A DNA stretch of 64,000 bases. Origin: Eubacteriales bacterium. GTDB taxonomy: Bacteria > Bacillota > Clostridia > Oscillospirales > Oscillospiraceae. The notes below the pieces were generated by a model. The model had not been told where the DNA came from. It did not search any database and saw only the letters and a program-made list of their open reading frames with translations. The stretch covers positions 54,413-118,412 of the forward strand of contig JAUNJE010000003.1 in NCBI GenBank assembly GCA_030533415.1. The letters are read 5' to 3'. A program made the position numbers and the translations under genes. Below, in pieces: positions 1 through 7,297 of this stretch (position 1 is the stretch's first letter; each line of letters begins with the position of its first letter).

Positions 1-48
1 TGAATGTTGGATTAACTCCAGGATTCGCGGTTTTCTTTTTACCAATGG

Positions 49-64
49 CCCCGGTGCTTCGGGG
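49..64 (+). other. Small hairpin in truncated leader of antiporter gene
   Basis: A 5-bp stem (CCCCG/CGGGG) with a 6-nt loop lies just before the ribosome site of the first gene. The leader is cut by the window edge, so whether it belongs to a riboswitch or an upstream terminator cannot be decided. Confidence 0.3.
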
Positions 65-91
65 TACGGAAAAAAGAAAGGAAGAAAAAAC

Positions 92-1792
92 ATGAGAAGA
101 ACCCTGCGAATCCTGACCCTGCTGTTGACGGTATCCGTCCTGCTGGGAGCTATGACCCTGACGGCCAGCGCGGCGGAGTTGACAGAGGAGGATGCCTTTG
201 CCTATCTGGACAGCTATTCCGACAACATGTCCGCGGATGAAAATTTTGAGGAAAATGTGGACGCCGCCATCACTGTGGCCCGTGGCTCCGTCAGCAGCTA
301 CGCCACATTTTTGTCTCTGCTGCCGCCCATTATTGCCATTGCCCTGGCCCTGCTGACAAAGGAGGTCTATTCCTCTTTGTTCGTGGGCATTCTGTCCGGT
401 GCTTTGCTGTATGCCAATTGGAACCTCTGGGATATGGTCACCGGCACCTTCGACACCATGATTTCCAAGGTCTGTGACAGCTGGAACGTGGGTATCCTGT
501 TTTTCCTGGTGCTGCTGGGAATGCTGGTTTCCCTGGTCAACAAGGCCGGCGGCTCCGCCGCCTATGGCCGCTGGGCCAGCAAGCGCATCAAGACCCGGGC
601 GGGGGCGCTGCTTTCCACCTGTGTGCTGGGAGTTCTGATTTTTATTGACGACTATTTTAATTGCCTGACCGTTGGCTCCGTTATGCGCCCGGTTACCGAC
701 AAGCACAGAATTTCCCGGGAAAAACTGGCATTCCTGATCGATGCCACGGCTGCACCCGTGTGCATCATCGCTCCGATTTCTTCCTGGGCGGCCGCTGTTT
801 CCAGCGTGGCGCCGGAGGGCGAGGGCCTGAACCTGTTTATCAGCTCCATTCCTTATAACCTGTATGCTCTGCTTTGCCTGTTTTCTGTAGTGGTCATGTC
901 CATGATTGGCCTGGACTATGGCAAGATGCGCGTTGCGGAGCAGAACGCGGCCAATGGCGCCGGCATTCCCATGGATGAGAATGCCCTGGCTGGGGAAAGC
1001 GGCAAAGGAACCGTGCTGGATCTGGTGCTGCCCATCGGGGTGCTGATCATCTCCTGTGTCACCACCATGATCTATACCGGCGGCTTCTTCGACGCCGGAA
1101 GCGATTCCTACCGGAATGTGATCGATGCTTTCAGCAATTCCGATGCCTCCGTTGGCCTGGTGCTGGGAGCCTTCATCACCTTGGTGGTTACCTTCGTTTT
1201 GTATCTGCCCCGGAAGGTCATTACCTTCAAGGCGTTTGCGGATTCCTTTGTTGACGGATTCAAGGCTATGGTTCCCGCCATTCTGATCCTGATTTTTGCC
1301 TGGACGCTGTCCGGTGTCACCAACCAGCTGGGAGCCAAGGTGTTTGTCGCCGAACTGGTGCGCGGTGCCGCCGGAGGGCTGGCAAACTTCCTGCCCGCCA
1401 TTGTCTTTGCCATCGGCGTGGGCCTGGCATTCTCCACGGGCACCTCCTGGGGCACCTTTGGCGTGCTGCTGCCCATTGTCTGCGCCGTATTCCCCAGCGG
1501 GGAACTGATGATCATCTCTGTTTCCGCGTGTCTTGCCGGCGCGGTCTGCGGCGACCACTGCTCGCCCATCTCCGATACCACCATCATGGCCTCTGCCGGT
1601 GCCGGCTGTGACCACATCGCCCATGTCAGCACCCAGCTGCCCTACGCCCTGACGGTAGCCGCTGTATCCTTTGTTGGTTATATCCTTGCGGGATTCGTGC
1701 AGAATGTCTGGATCGTCCTGCCTGTGAGTCTTGTGCTGATGGCCGCTGTTCTGCTGGGCATCCGTGCCGCGCAGAATAAAAAGGCTGCATAA
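92..1792 (+). CDS. nhaC: NhaC-family Na+/H+ antiporter-like membrane transporter
   Basis: A polytopic inner-membrane transporter of the NhaC/YuiF-type antiporter superfamily, expected to exchange cytoplasmic Na+ (or an amino acid or organic ion) against protons. Start ATG follows AAAGGAAG at 6-7 bases. About a dozen hydrophobic segments run from residue 65 to the C-terminus; the segment TGTSWGTFGVLLPI near residue 449 is typical of the family. Oddity: residues 1-28 form a cleavable-looking signal peptide (hydrophobic core ending TASAAE), followed by about 40 acidic, Ser-rich residues before the first family helix (SLLPPIIAIALALLTKE). Most NhaC proteins start directly at that helix, so this one may have an extracytoplasmic N-terminus. 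Monocistronic; a weak hairpin follows. The ion specificity cannot be read from sequence. Confidence 0.8.
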   Translation: MRRTLRILTLLLTVSVLLGAMTLTASAAELTEEDAFAYLDSYSDNMSADENFEENVDAAITVARGSVSSYATFLSLLPPIIAIALALLTKEVYSSLFVGILSGALLYANWNLWDMVTGTFDTMISKVCDSWNVGILFFLVLLGMLVSLVNKAGGSAAYGRWASKRIKTRAGALLSTCVLGVLIFIDDYFNCLTVGSVMRPVTDKHRISREKLAFLIDATAAPVCIIAPISSWAAAVSSVAPEGEGLNLFISSIPYNLYALLCLFSVVVMSMIGLDYGKMRVAEQNAANGAGIPMDENALAGESGKGTVLDLVLPIGVLIISCVTTMIYTGGFFDAGSDSYRNVIDAFSNSDASVGLVLGAFITLVVTFVLYLPRKVITFKAFADSFVDGFKAMVPAILILIFAWTLSGVTNQLGAKVFVAELVRGAAGGLANFLPAIVFAIGVGLAFSTGTSWGTFGVLLPIVCAVFPSGELMIISVSACLAGAVCGDHCSPISDTTIMASAGAGCDHIAHVSTQLPYALTVAAVSFVGYILAGFVQNVWIVLPVSLVLMAAVLLGIRAAQNKKAA

Positions 1793-1808
1793 AGGATTTC
1801 CGGTTTCC

Positions 1809-1838
1809 AATGAGGACTTCCGCCAGGGGGTCCTCATT
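1809..1838 (+). terminator. Probable terminator after antiporter gene
   Basis: Inverted repeat AATGAGGAC / GTCCTCATT with a 12-nt loop, followed by a short T-containing run (TCGTATT). The stem is good but the U-tract is weak. Confidence 0.5.
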
Positions 1839-1929
1839 TCGTATTCCGGGATAGCGGATTGCCGCTGCGCTGAAATGAAAAAGAAAGGCGAATTTTGGCG
1901 AAAAAGTTGACCGTTTCCATTTTTTATGG

Positions 1930-1958
1930 TTGTAAAATTCTTGAGAATGTTGTATAAT
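1930..1958 (+). promoter_or_regulatory. Sigma-A-type promoter for murC
   Basis: -35 TTGTAA (1930-1935), 17-bp spacer, -10 TATAAT (1953-1958), about 45 bases upstream of the murC start. Confidence 0.7.
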
Positions 1959-2002
1959 GCCTAAAGTTATACAAACATTAACCTGCGGGGGATTTGACAT
2001 TT

Positions 2003-3361
2003 ATGTTTAAGAGTAGGAAAATTGCCCAATTTCTGACACCTGGCCGCCATATACATCTGGTCGGCATCGGCGGCGTCTCCATGCGGCCCTTGGGACTGGT
2101 ACTGAAGGGTATGGGCATGGAGGTCACAGGCTCGGATATGAGCGCTTCTGTTTCTACCAAGGAGTTGGAGGCCCAGGGCATTCCGGTTGCCATTGGCCAT
2201 CATGCGGAGAATATTGAAGGGGCGGACTGCATCATCCGCACGGCTGCCGCCCACAATGACAATCCGGAAATCGCCGCCGCCAGGGCTGCCGGAATTCCCG
2301 TTTTTGAGCGGGCCCAGGCCTGGGGCGAGATCATGAAATCCTATAAAAACGCCGTCTGCATTTCCGGCACCCACGGAAAAACCACTACGACCTCCATGAT
2401 GACCCACATCCTGATGGAGGCGAATCTGGATCCCACCGTCATGATCGGCGGCTATCTGCCCCTGCTGCATGCGGGCCACCGGGTGGGACACGGCGATACC
2501 ATTGTGCTGGAAAGCTGTGAATACTGCGATTCCTTCCTGAATTTTTTCCCCACGCTGGCAGTGGTGCTGAATGTGGAAGCGGACCACCTGGACTATTTTA
2601 AGGATTTGGCGGATATCCAGAAGTCCTTCCACAAGTTTGCGTCCCTGGCCACCTTCGGCGTTGCCGCCAATGGTGACGACCCCCACACCGTCCAGGCCAT
2701 GGAGGGCATCGACTACGTCTCCTTCGGCCTGAAGGACACCAACCGCATCCATACTGCCAACATGTGCTCGGACTGGAGGCATTTTGACGTCATCTGTGAC
2801 GGGGAATTTTATTGCCATCTGGACATGGGCGTTTTGGGCCGCCACAACGCCTTCAACGCCCTTGCCGCCGCCGCTGCCGCCTGGATGATGGGGATCCCCG
2901 GAGAGGCGGTTTCCCAGGGTATCCAGTCCTTCCACGGCGCGGGACGCCGCATGGAGTTCAAAGGAAAGTTCCATGGCGCGGACGTTTATGATGACTATGC
3001 CCACCATCCCGACGAGGTGGCGGCCACCCTGGATGCCCTGCGTTCCATGGGGGATCACCGCATCGTACTGGCCTTCCAACCCCATACCTATACCCGTACC
3101 AAGGCACTGTTTGACGATTTCGTCAGGGAACTGAAAAAGGCCGATGTGCTTGTGCTGGCGGAGATATATGCCGCCCGGGAACGGAATACCATAGGGATAT
3201 CCTCCGCAGACCTGGCCGCCCAGATTCCCGGCTCTGTCTACCGCGAGACATTGCCGGAAGTCACGGCCTATCTGAAGGAGATTGTCCGGGAGGGTGACGT
3301 GGTGATCACCATGGGCGCAGGCGATATTTTCCGTGCCGGCGAAGCGCTGCTGAGTGAATAA
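2003..3361 (+). CDS. murC: UDP-N-acetylmuramate--L-alanine ligase
   Basis: Cytoplasmic ATP-dependent ligase that adds L-Ala to UDP-MurNAc, the first step of stem-peptide assembly. The 452-residue length fits the family. Visible signatures are the N-terminal Rossmann motif HLVGIGGVSM (about residue 15), the ATP loop GTHGKTTT (about 121-128), the catalytic-domain stretch EADHLDYF, and a C-terminal DYAHHPDE motif. ATG at 2003 is chosen over an in-frame TTG at 1994 because the GGGGG ribosome site lies about 11 bases before the ATG and only 2 before the TTG. The gene has its own promoter and sits outside the dcw cluster. Its stop codon TAA is the first triplet of a 174-bp interspersed repeat. Confidence 0.95.
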   Translation: MFKSRKIAQFLTPGRHIHLVGIGGVSMRPLGLVLKGMGMEVTGSDMSASVSTKELEAQGIPVAIGHHAENIEGADCIIRTAAAHNDNPEIAAARAAGIPVFERAQAWGEIMKSYKNAVCISGTHGKTTTTSMMTHILMEANLDPTVMIGGYLPLLHAGHRVGHGDTIVLESCEYCDSFLNFFPTLAVVLNVEADHLDYFKDLADIQKSFHKFASLATFGVAANGDDPHTVQAMEGIDYVSFGLKDTNRIHTANMCSDWRHFDVICDGEFYCHLDMGVLGRHNAFNALAAAAAAWMMGIPGEAVSQGIQSFHGAGRRMEFKGKFHGADVYDDYAHHPDEVAATLDALRSMGDHRIVLAFQPHTYTRTKALFDDFVRELKKADVLVLAEIYAARERNTIGISSADLAAQIPGSVYRETLPEVTAYLKEIVREGDVVITMGAGDIFRAGEALLSE

Positions 3362-3532
3362 TACTGATATTCAATTAAAAAGTTTCATTCGCCAGAATGG
3401 AACTTTTTAATAGGAAGATCATAATGAGACGTGTTTTCGTGATTTTCTGTCTCAAAAATCACGAAAACGGCAACGCCGCCAGGCGGTGCCTTCTTTATAA
3501 AAATGAAATATTTTTATAAAGAAACAGTATAA
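3359..3532. repeat. 174-bp four-hairpin interspersed repeat, copy 1
   Basis: The same 174-bp sequence recurs at 19705-19878 with no indels and 9 substitutions (about 95% identity). Four consecutive inverted repeats fill it: H1 3374-3411, H2 3433-3468 (14-bp stem GTTTTCGTGATTTT), H3 3469-3490 (GC-rich), H4 3491-3523 (14-bp AT-rich stem TTCTTTATAAAAAT). It begins exactly at the murC stop codon (TAATACTGATATTC) and ends GAAACAGTATAA. No coding potential seen. Possible natures: MITE-like mobile repeat, REP-like element or structured RNA. Confidence 0.85.
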
Positions 3533-3565
3533 AAATGTGCCGGTCAAGTCCGGCACATTTTCTGG
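3532..3565. terminator. Strong bidirectional terminator
   Basis: Perfect 12-bp stem AAAATGTGCCGG / CCGGCACATTTT with a 6-nt loop (3532-3543 and 3550-3561). Both ends carry A/T runs, so it can end murC transcription rightwards and the minus-strand gene 3567-3959 leftwards. Confidence 0.85.
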
Positions 3566-3566
3566 G

Positions 3567-3959
3567 TTATTCCTCCAAGACCAAATGCTGTACCCCCGAC
3601 AGCTCGAATTCCGACATGTAACGGTCCATCCGGACGACGATCTCGTCGTAGTTTTCCTCGGTGATCTCCGGGTAGTCCATATCCCGCCGGGAAAGCTCCT
3701 CCGCCAAAATTTCGTAAAATACGTTATCTTCGTAGCAGGCGATGGCTTCGTGGATGCCGCCCTCGGTATAGGCCCGGGAAGGAACGATGGTACCGTTCCA
3801 CGGCTCTGACAGGGCAGGGGACAGGGCAAAGATTTTGCTTTCCAGGTCGTCATACTCCTGGAAACGGTCGTCCCCCCGGGTGGAATTGAGCACCCAGTTC
3901 CCGATATAAACCAAATCCAGAAGGCGGCGGAATTCTTTGGGGGTCAAGTCGATTTGCAT
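3567..3959 (-). CDS. Conserved-looking hypothetical protein (130 aa)
   Basis: I do not recognise the family. The protein is 130 residues, acidic, and predicted helical, with no signal peptide or membrane segment. It starts LTPKEFRRLLDLVYIGNWVLNS and has several conserved-looking acidic helices (EITEENYDEIVVRMDRYMSEF). The start ATG is preceded by AAGGAGGG, and a TATAAT-like -10 (complement of 3991-3996) lies 32 bases upstream, so the gene is monocistronic with its own strong terminator. Its base composition and codon use match its neighbours. It could be a small regulatory or structural protein; nothing in the context fixes a role. Confidence 0.75.
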   Translation of the reverse strand: MQIDLTPKEFRRLLDLVYIGNWVLNSTRGDDRFQEYDDLESKIFALSPALSEPWNGTIVPSRAYTEGGIHEAIACYEDNVFYEILAEELSRRDMDYPEITEENYDEIVVRMDRYMSEFELSGVQHLVLEE

Positions 3960-4034
3960 AGATACCCTCCTTATAGGAACGATTTTTACTATTATAGCAT
4001 CAAAGTTTCGGATTTCCAGATGGAAATTGTAAAA

Positions 4035-4040
4035 TATAAT
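4035..4040 (+). promoter_or_regulatory. Probable -10 element of ddl promoter
   Basis: TATAAT about 40 bases before the ddl start. The -35 candidate TTTCCA (4013-4018, 16-bp spacer) matches poorly, so the promoter call rests on the -10. Confidence 0.45.
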
Positions 4041-4078
4041 GGTATCCCTTGAATTTTTCAGTAGAATGAGGCGATGAC

Positions 4079-5149
4079 GTGAAAAAACTCAGTGTTTGCA
4101 TCCTGTTTGGCGGTATCAGCCCGGAGCATGAGGTTTCCCTGCGCTCTGCGGAGTCCGTCCTGAACAACATTGACCACAGCAAATATAATGTCTTTCCTGT
4201 GGGAATCACCAAAGAGGGGGACTGGATCCTCTATATGGGCAAGGACTATTCCAAGCTTCCCACCGGAGAATGGAAAAGCTGTCCCGAAAACCGCCGGGCA
4301 GCCATTTCCCCGGTCCGGGGACAGGGCCTTCTGAGCTTCGAGGGAGACTGCGTGGTCCGGGAACGCATCGATGTGGTATTCCCGGTGCTCCATGGGGAAA
4401 ACGGGGAGGACGGCGCCATGCAGGGCCTGCTGCAGATGGCGGGTATTCCCTATGTGGGTTCCCATGTGGCGGCGTCCGCCGCGGCCATGGACAAAACGCT
4501 GACAAAGCTGATCGTGGATCATGTGGGCGTGCCCCAGGCGGCCTGGCAGCTGGTACGCCGGGGAGAGCTGGAAAACCGCATGGAGAACACGCTGGACAGC
4601 CTGGAGCTGCGGTTCCGTTACCCCATGTTCGTCAAGCCCGCCGGGACCGGCTCTTCCGTGGGCGTTACCAAGGCCGGGGACCGGGAGAAGCTTCGCGGCG
4701 CGCTGCTGACAGCGGCGGAATTCGATGAAAAGATCCTGGTGGAGGAGTTCATCCATGGCCGGGAAATCGAAGTGGCTGTCATGGGTAATGAAAACCCCGT
4801 GGCCTCTATCTGTGGGGAGATCGATTCCGGCGCGGAATTCTACGATTACGATGCCAAATATATTACGGATACCTCCACAGCCTATATCCCCGCCCGGATC
4901 CCTGCTGATGTGGAGGAAACCGTCCGGGAGGCCGCGGTGAAGGTCTATAGCGCCATCGGCTGTCAGGGCCTGAGCCGGGTGGACTTCTTTGTGACCTTTG
5001 AAGAAAACCGGGTGGTGTTTAATGAGATCAACACCCTGCCGGGATTTACCTCCATTTCCATGTACCCCAAGCTGTTTGCCGCCAGCGGAATTCCCTACTC
5101 CCAATTGATCGACGAGCTGATACGCCTGGCTCTGGAGGCGTTCCGATGA
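4079..5149 (+). CDS. ddl: D-alanine--D-alanine ligase
   Basis: Cytoplasmic ATP-grasp ligase that makes D-Ala-D-Ala for peptidoglycan. 356 residues, usual length. Motifs: N-terminal FGGISPEHEVS (about 9-20), the ATP-grasp segment FVKPAGTGSSVGV (about 183-195), and the C-terminal metal/substrate motif VFNEINTLPGFT (about 312-323), all normal. A GTG start at 4079 is supported by GAGGCG about 8 bases upstream and by the family N-terminus starting right there. The stop overlaps the next start (ATGA at 5146), so the DUF1934 gene is translationally coupled. Together with murC upstream this is a small cell-wall precursor locus separate from the dcw cluster. Confidence 0.95.
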   Translation: MKKLSVCILFGGISPEHEVSLRSAESVLNNIDHSKYNVFPVGITKEGDWILYMGKDYSKLPTGEWKSCPENRRAAISPVRGQGLLSFEGDCVVRERIDVVFPVLHGENGEDGAMQGLLQMAGIPYVGSHVAASAAAMDKTLTKLIVDHVGVPQAAWQLVRRGELENRMENTLDSLELRFRYPMFVKPAGTGSSVGVTKAGDREKLRGALLTAAEFDEKILVEEFIHGREIEVAVMGNENPVASICGEIDSGAEFYDYDAKYITDTSTAYIPARIPADVEETVREAAVKVYSAIGCQGLSRVDFFVTFEENRVVFNEINTLPGFTSISMYPKLFAASGIPYSQLIDELIRLALEAFR

Positions 5150-5568
5150 AGCGGGCGGTGGTTTTATCCATCCGGGGACGCCAGTGCTATGCGGAGCAGG
5201 ACCCGGAGGTCATTGAGCTGGTCACCGAAGGGACGATGGAATTTACTAACGGCGGCTGGGACATTACCTATGAGGAAAGTGACCTGACCGGACTGGCGGG
5301 GGTGACCACCACCTTTCGGGTGGAGCCGGGAAAGGTAATCCTGACCAGACGGGGCGCGCTGAATTCCCGCATGGTCTTTCAGGAGGGGGTATCCCACGAT
5401 TCCCTGTATGAGATGGCCTTTGGGGCGCTGATGCTGACGGTTAAGGCATCCAGTGTATTCTATGACATTGTACCCGACGGCGGTGTCATTGATCTTGTGT
5501 ATCACATCGACATCGAGAATACCGAGGCCGGTGTGATCGATTATCATTTGGATATCCGGTCAAAATAA
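5146..5568 (+). CDS. DUF1934 (YwiB-like) small beta-barrel protein
   Basis: A 140-residue protein with the features of the DUF1934/YwiB family, a calycin-like small beta-barrel of unknown biochemical role. Visible are the basic start (MKRAVVLSIRGRQ), the GTMEFTNGGWDITYEESDLTGLAGVTTTF-type strand pattern split across residues 28-57 and the terminal strand VIDYHLDIRSK. No signal peptide. It overlaps ddl by 4 bases and shares its transcript; a strong terminator follows. A role linked to cell-wall synthesis is only an inference from the coupling. Confidence 0.75.
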   Translation: MKRAVVLSIRGRQCYAEQDPEVIELVTEGTMEFTNGGWDITYEESDLTGLAGVTTTFRVEPGKVILTRRGALNSRMVFQEGVSHDSLYEMAFGALMLTVKASSVFYDIVPDGGVIDLVYHIDIENTEAGVIDYHLDIRSK

Positions 5569-5573
5569 ACGGC

Positions 5574-5604
5574 AAAAGGACGTGCGTCAGCACGTCCTTT
5601 TTGT
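5574..5604. terminator. Bidirectional terminator
   Basis: Stem AAAAGGACGTG / CACGTCCTTTT with a 6-nt loop, followed by TTTTTG on the plus strand and TTTTGCC on the minus strand. It closes the ddl operon and the converging VanW gene. Confidence 0.85.
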
Positions 5605-5613
5605 ATGGGCAGG

Positions 5614-7149
5614 TCAACCGATATTCCGGTAGTAGGTGGAGAAGGCTTCCCGGTCCTTGCTGATCAGTTTGCCGGTCTCCTTGTCATAGCGGTTTTTGTA
5701 GCTGACAGCGTAGATTACGGCGTCGTCACTGTCGTCATAGCCGGAGGTCATTTCAATGTAATAATCCTTTTCGTCGGTGCCCAGAATCTGCATTTTTACA
5801 TAGCCGTCGGAAACCTCCGCGGTGATTTTGACAGGGAAATGGGAAGTGTTGCGGAACTGAAAATCTGTTGTTCCCCAGTTGACGGCGGCATCCAGCCCAA
5901 TGGGAACATAGCTCACGGCGGCGCCGTGGCAGGCCCGGAACACAACCTCCAGATCAGCCAGAAGCACGCAGTTATACAGTGTGGTGGAGCCTTGGCAGAC
6001 ACCGCCGCCGATGGCATCGGTCAGGCGGTTGCCGGAATAGGCGGGGGCGGGCTTGTAGCCCTTCTCTGCGGTGCGTTCTCCCAGTGTGTCGTTGTAGGAA
6101 AATTCCTGGCCCGGCTCCAGGACTGTGCCGTCCAGGGCCGCACAGAGCAGGCGGAGGTTGGTGTTGCGGTTTTCGTTGTTGTTGTGCTTGGTTTCGCAGG
6201 ACCCCAGAATATCCCGGAAATAGACCGCTTCGCCCAGAATTTCCGGTTCCACATATTCCATGGGAATGGAAACGGTATCGCCCCAGGCAGCGTTTTCTGC
6301 CATTTTCTTTGCCGCATCCAGATCGAAACGGCAGCCGTAGGAGCCGGGGACGACCTTATATTCCTGCATATCCAGTGTATCGTCCACCGCAGGGATGCTG
6401 AATTCTTCGTAAATGGCATCCCAATCGGGTTCTTCGGGAACAGCCGTTGGAACCACTTCCACAGTGACACGATAGCTGCCTTCGGCTGCTGCGGCAAAGG
6501 CCTGGTCATAGATACCGGTAATCTGCGCCAATGCGGAGGCTACGTCCAAATGTGCTTCCGGTGTGCCCAGGGTCAGCAGCAGTGTCTGACAGGGGACATC
6601 TTCCTGATGATTCCGGACGCTGAGATCGGGCATGGCGCCCTCCGCCCGGCAGCCAGGCTGGGTCAAGACCGTGTCGTATTGCCTTGCGTAATCTTCCAGC
6701 GTTTCCTGGATATAGGCGGCGTCATAGGTCAGATAGGGAAGAAGGCCCAGCTGATATTGAGGGTCTTGGGCGGCCGTCTGAGAATCGTCCCCGGCTGCAC
6801 CGCGCCCCACGGCGTAGGCATCTTTGACGGCCTTGCGGCAGTCCAGCTGGAGATGGACATCACTGGGAGAAAGGGATATGGAGGCTTCGGGCAGGTTTAC
6901 CACCAGACTTTGGCCGTTCAGGACATCTTCCGCAGCTTGTTTCAGAGCTTTTCGGGCCTCGCCCTGGGTCATGCCGCCCACATCCAGGCCGGCGATGGTG
7001 ACACCGTCCGCAATGCGGCAGCCATAGGGATCCGAAAGAACGTGAACCGCAAAAAAACAGGCGGCCACAGCCAACAAAAAGGCAAGCGCAAGACAAAGCT
7101 TTGTCATGGTGGATTTTGAAAATCGGAGCATGGAAGAAATGTTGGCCAT
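5614..7149 (-). CDS. VanW-domain membrane-anchored surface protein (paralogue 1)
   Basis: 511 residues. Order of parts: short cytoplasmic start, one transmembrane segment (about 18-38), a PG_binding_4-like domain opened by DPYGCRIADGV, and a C-terminal VanW domain (about 340-470) with ENRNTNLRLLCAALDG, the glycine/cysteine motif GGGVCQGSTTLYN and the closing strand DFQFRNTSHFPV. VanW proteins were first seen in vancomycin-resistance clusters, but the function is unknown; they are common single-pass envelope proteins in Clostridia. ATG at 7149 is preceded by AGGAGG and is preferred over an upstream in-frame ATG. The next gene upstream is a paralogue, so this is a tandem duplication. Each copy has its own -10 (here the complement of 7182-7187). 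No resistance role should be assumed. Confidence 0.85.
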   Translation of the reverse strand: MANISSMLRFSKSTMTKLCLALAFLLAVAACFFAVHVLSDPYGCRIADGVTIAGLDVGGMTQGEARKALKQAAEDVLNGQSLVVNLPEASISLSPSDVHLQLDCRKAVKDAYAVGRGAAGDDSQTAAQDPQYQLGLLPYLTYDAAYIQETLEDYARQYDTVLTQPGCRAEGAMPDLSVRNHQEDVPCQTLLLTLGTPEAHLDVASALAQITGIYDQAFAAAAEGSYRVTVEVVPTAVPEEPDWDAIYEEFSIPAVDDTLDMQEYKVVPGSYGCRFDLDAAKKMAENAAWGDTVSIPMEYVEPEILGEAVYFRDILGSCETKHNNNENRNTNLRLLCAALDGTVLEPGQEFSYNDTLGERTAEKGYKPAPAYSGNRLTDAIGGGVCQGSTTLYNCVLLADLEVVFRACHGAAVSYVPIGLDAAVNWGTTDFQFRNTSHFPVKITAEVSDGYVKMQILGTDEKDYYIEMTSGYDDSDDAVIYAVSYKNRYDKETGKLISKDREAFSTYYRNIG

Positions 7150-7181
7150 GGGATAACCTCCTGGGAACAAAACTTTCTTGT

Positions 7182-7187
7182 ATTATA
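7182..7187 (-). promoter_or_regulatory. -10 element for VanW paralogue 1
   Basis: TATAAT on the minus strand, 33 bases before the start codon. No clear -35 at standard spacing was found. Confidence 0.45.
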
Positions 7188-7235
7188 GCACATTCTGGTG
7201 GGTTTGCAAGAAAATGTCATACAAAACCGTAAACA

Positions 7236-7264
7236 CCTCCCGTCTTTGTTTCCAAGACGGGAGG
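7236..7264 (-). terminator. Terminator of VanW paralogue 2
   Basis: Perfect 11-bp stem CCTCCCGTCTT / AAGACGGGAGG, 7-nt loop, followed on the minus strand by a T-rich run, between the two VanW genes. Confidence 0.75.
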
Positions 7265-7297
7265 CGCTTTTGGATTAGGTTGCAGGAGCACTGTTTT

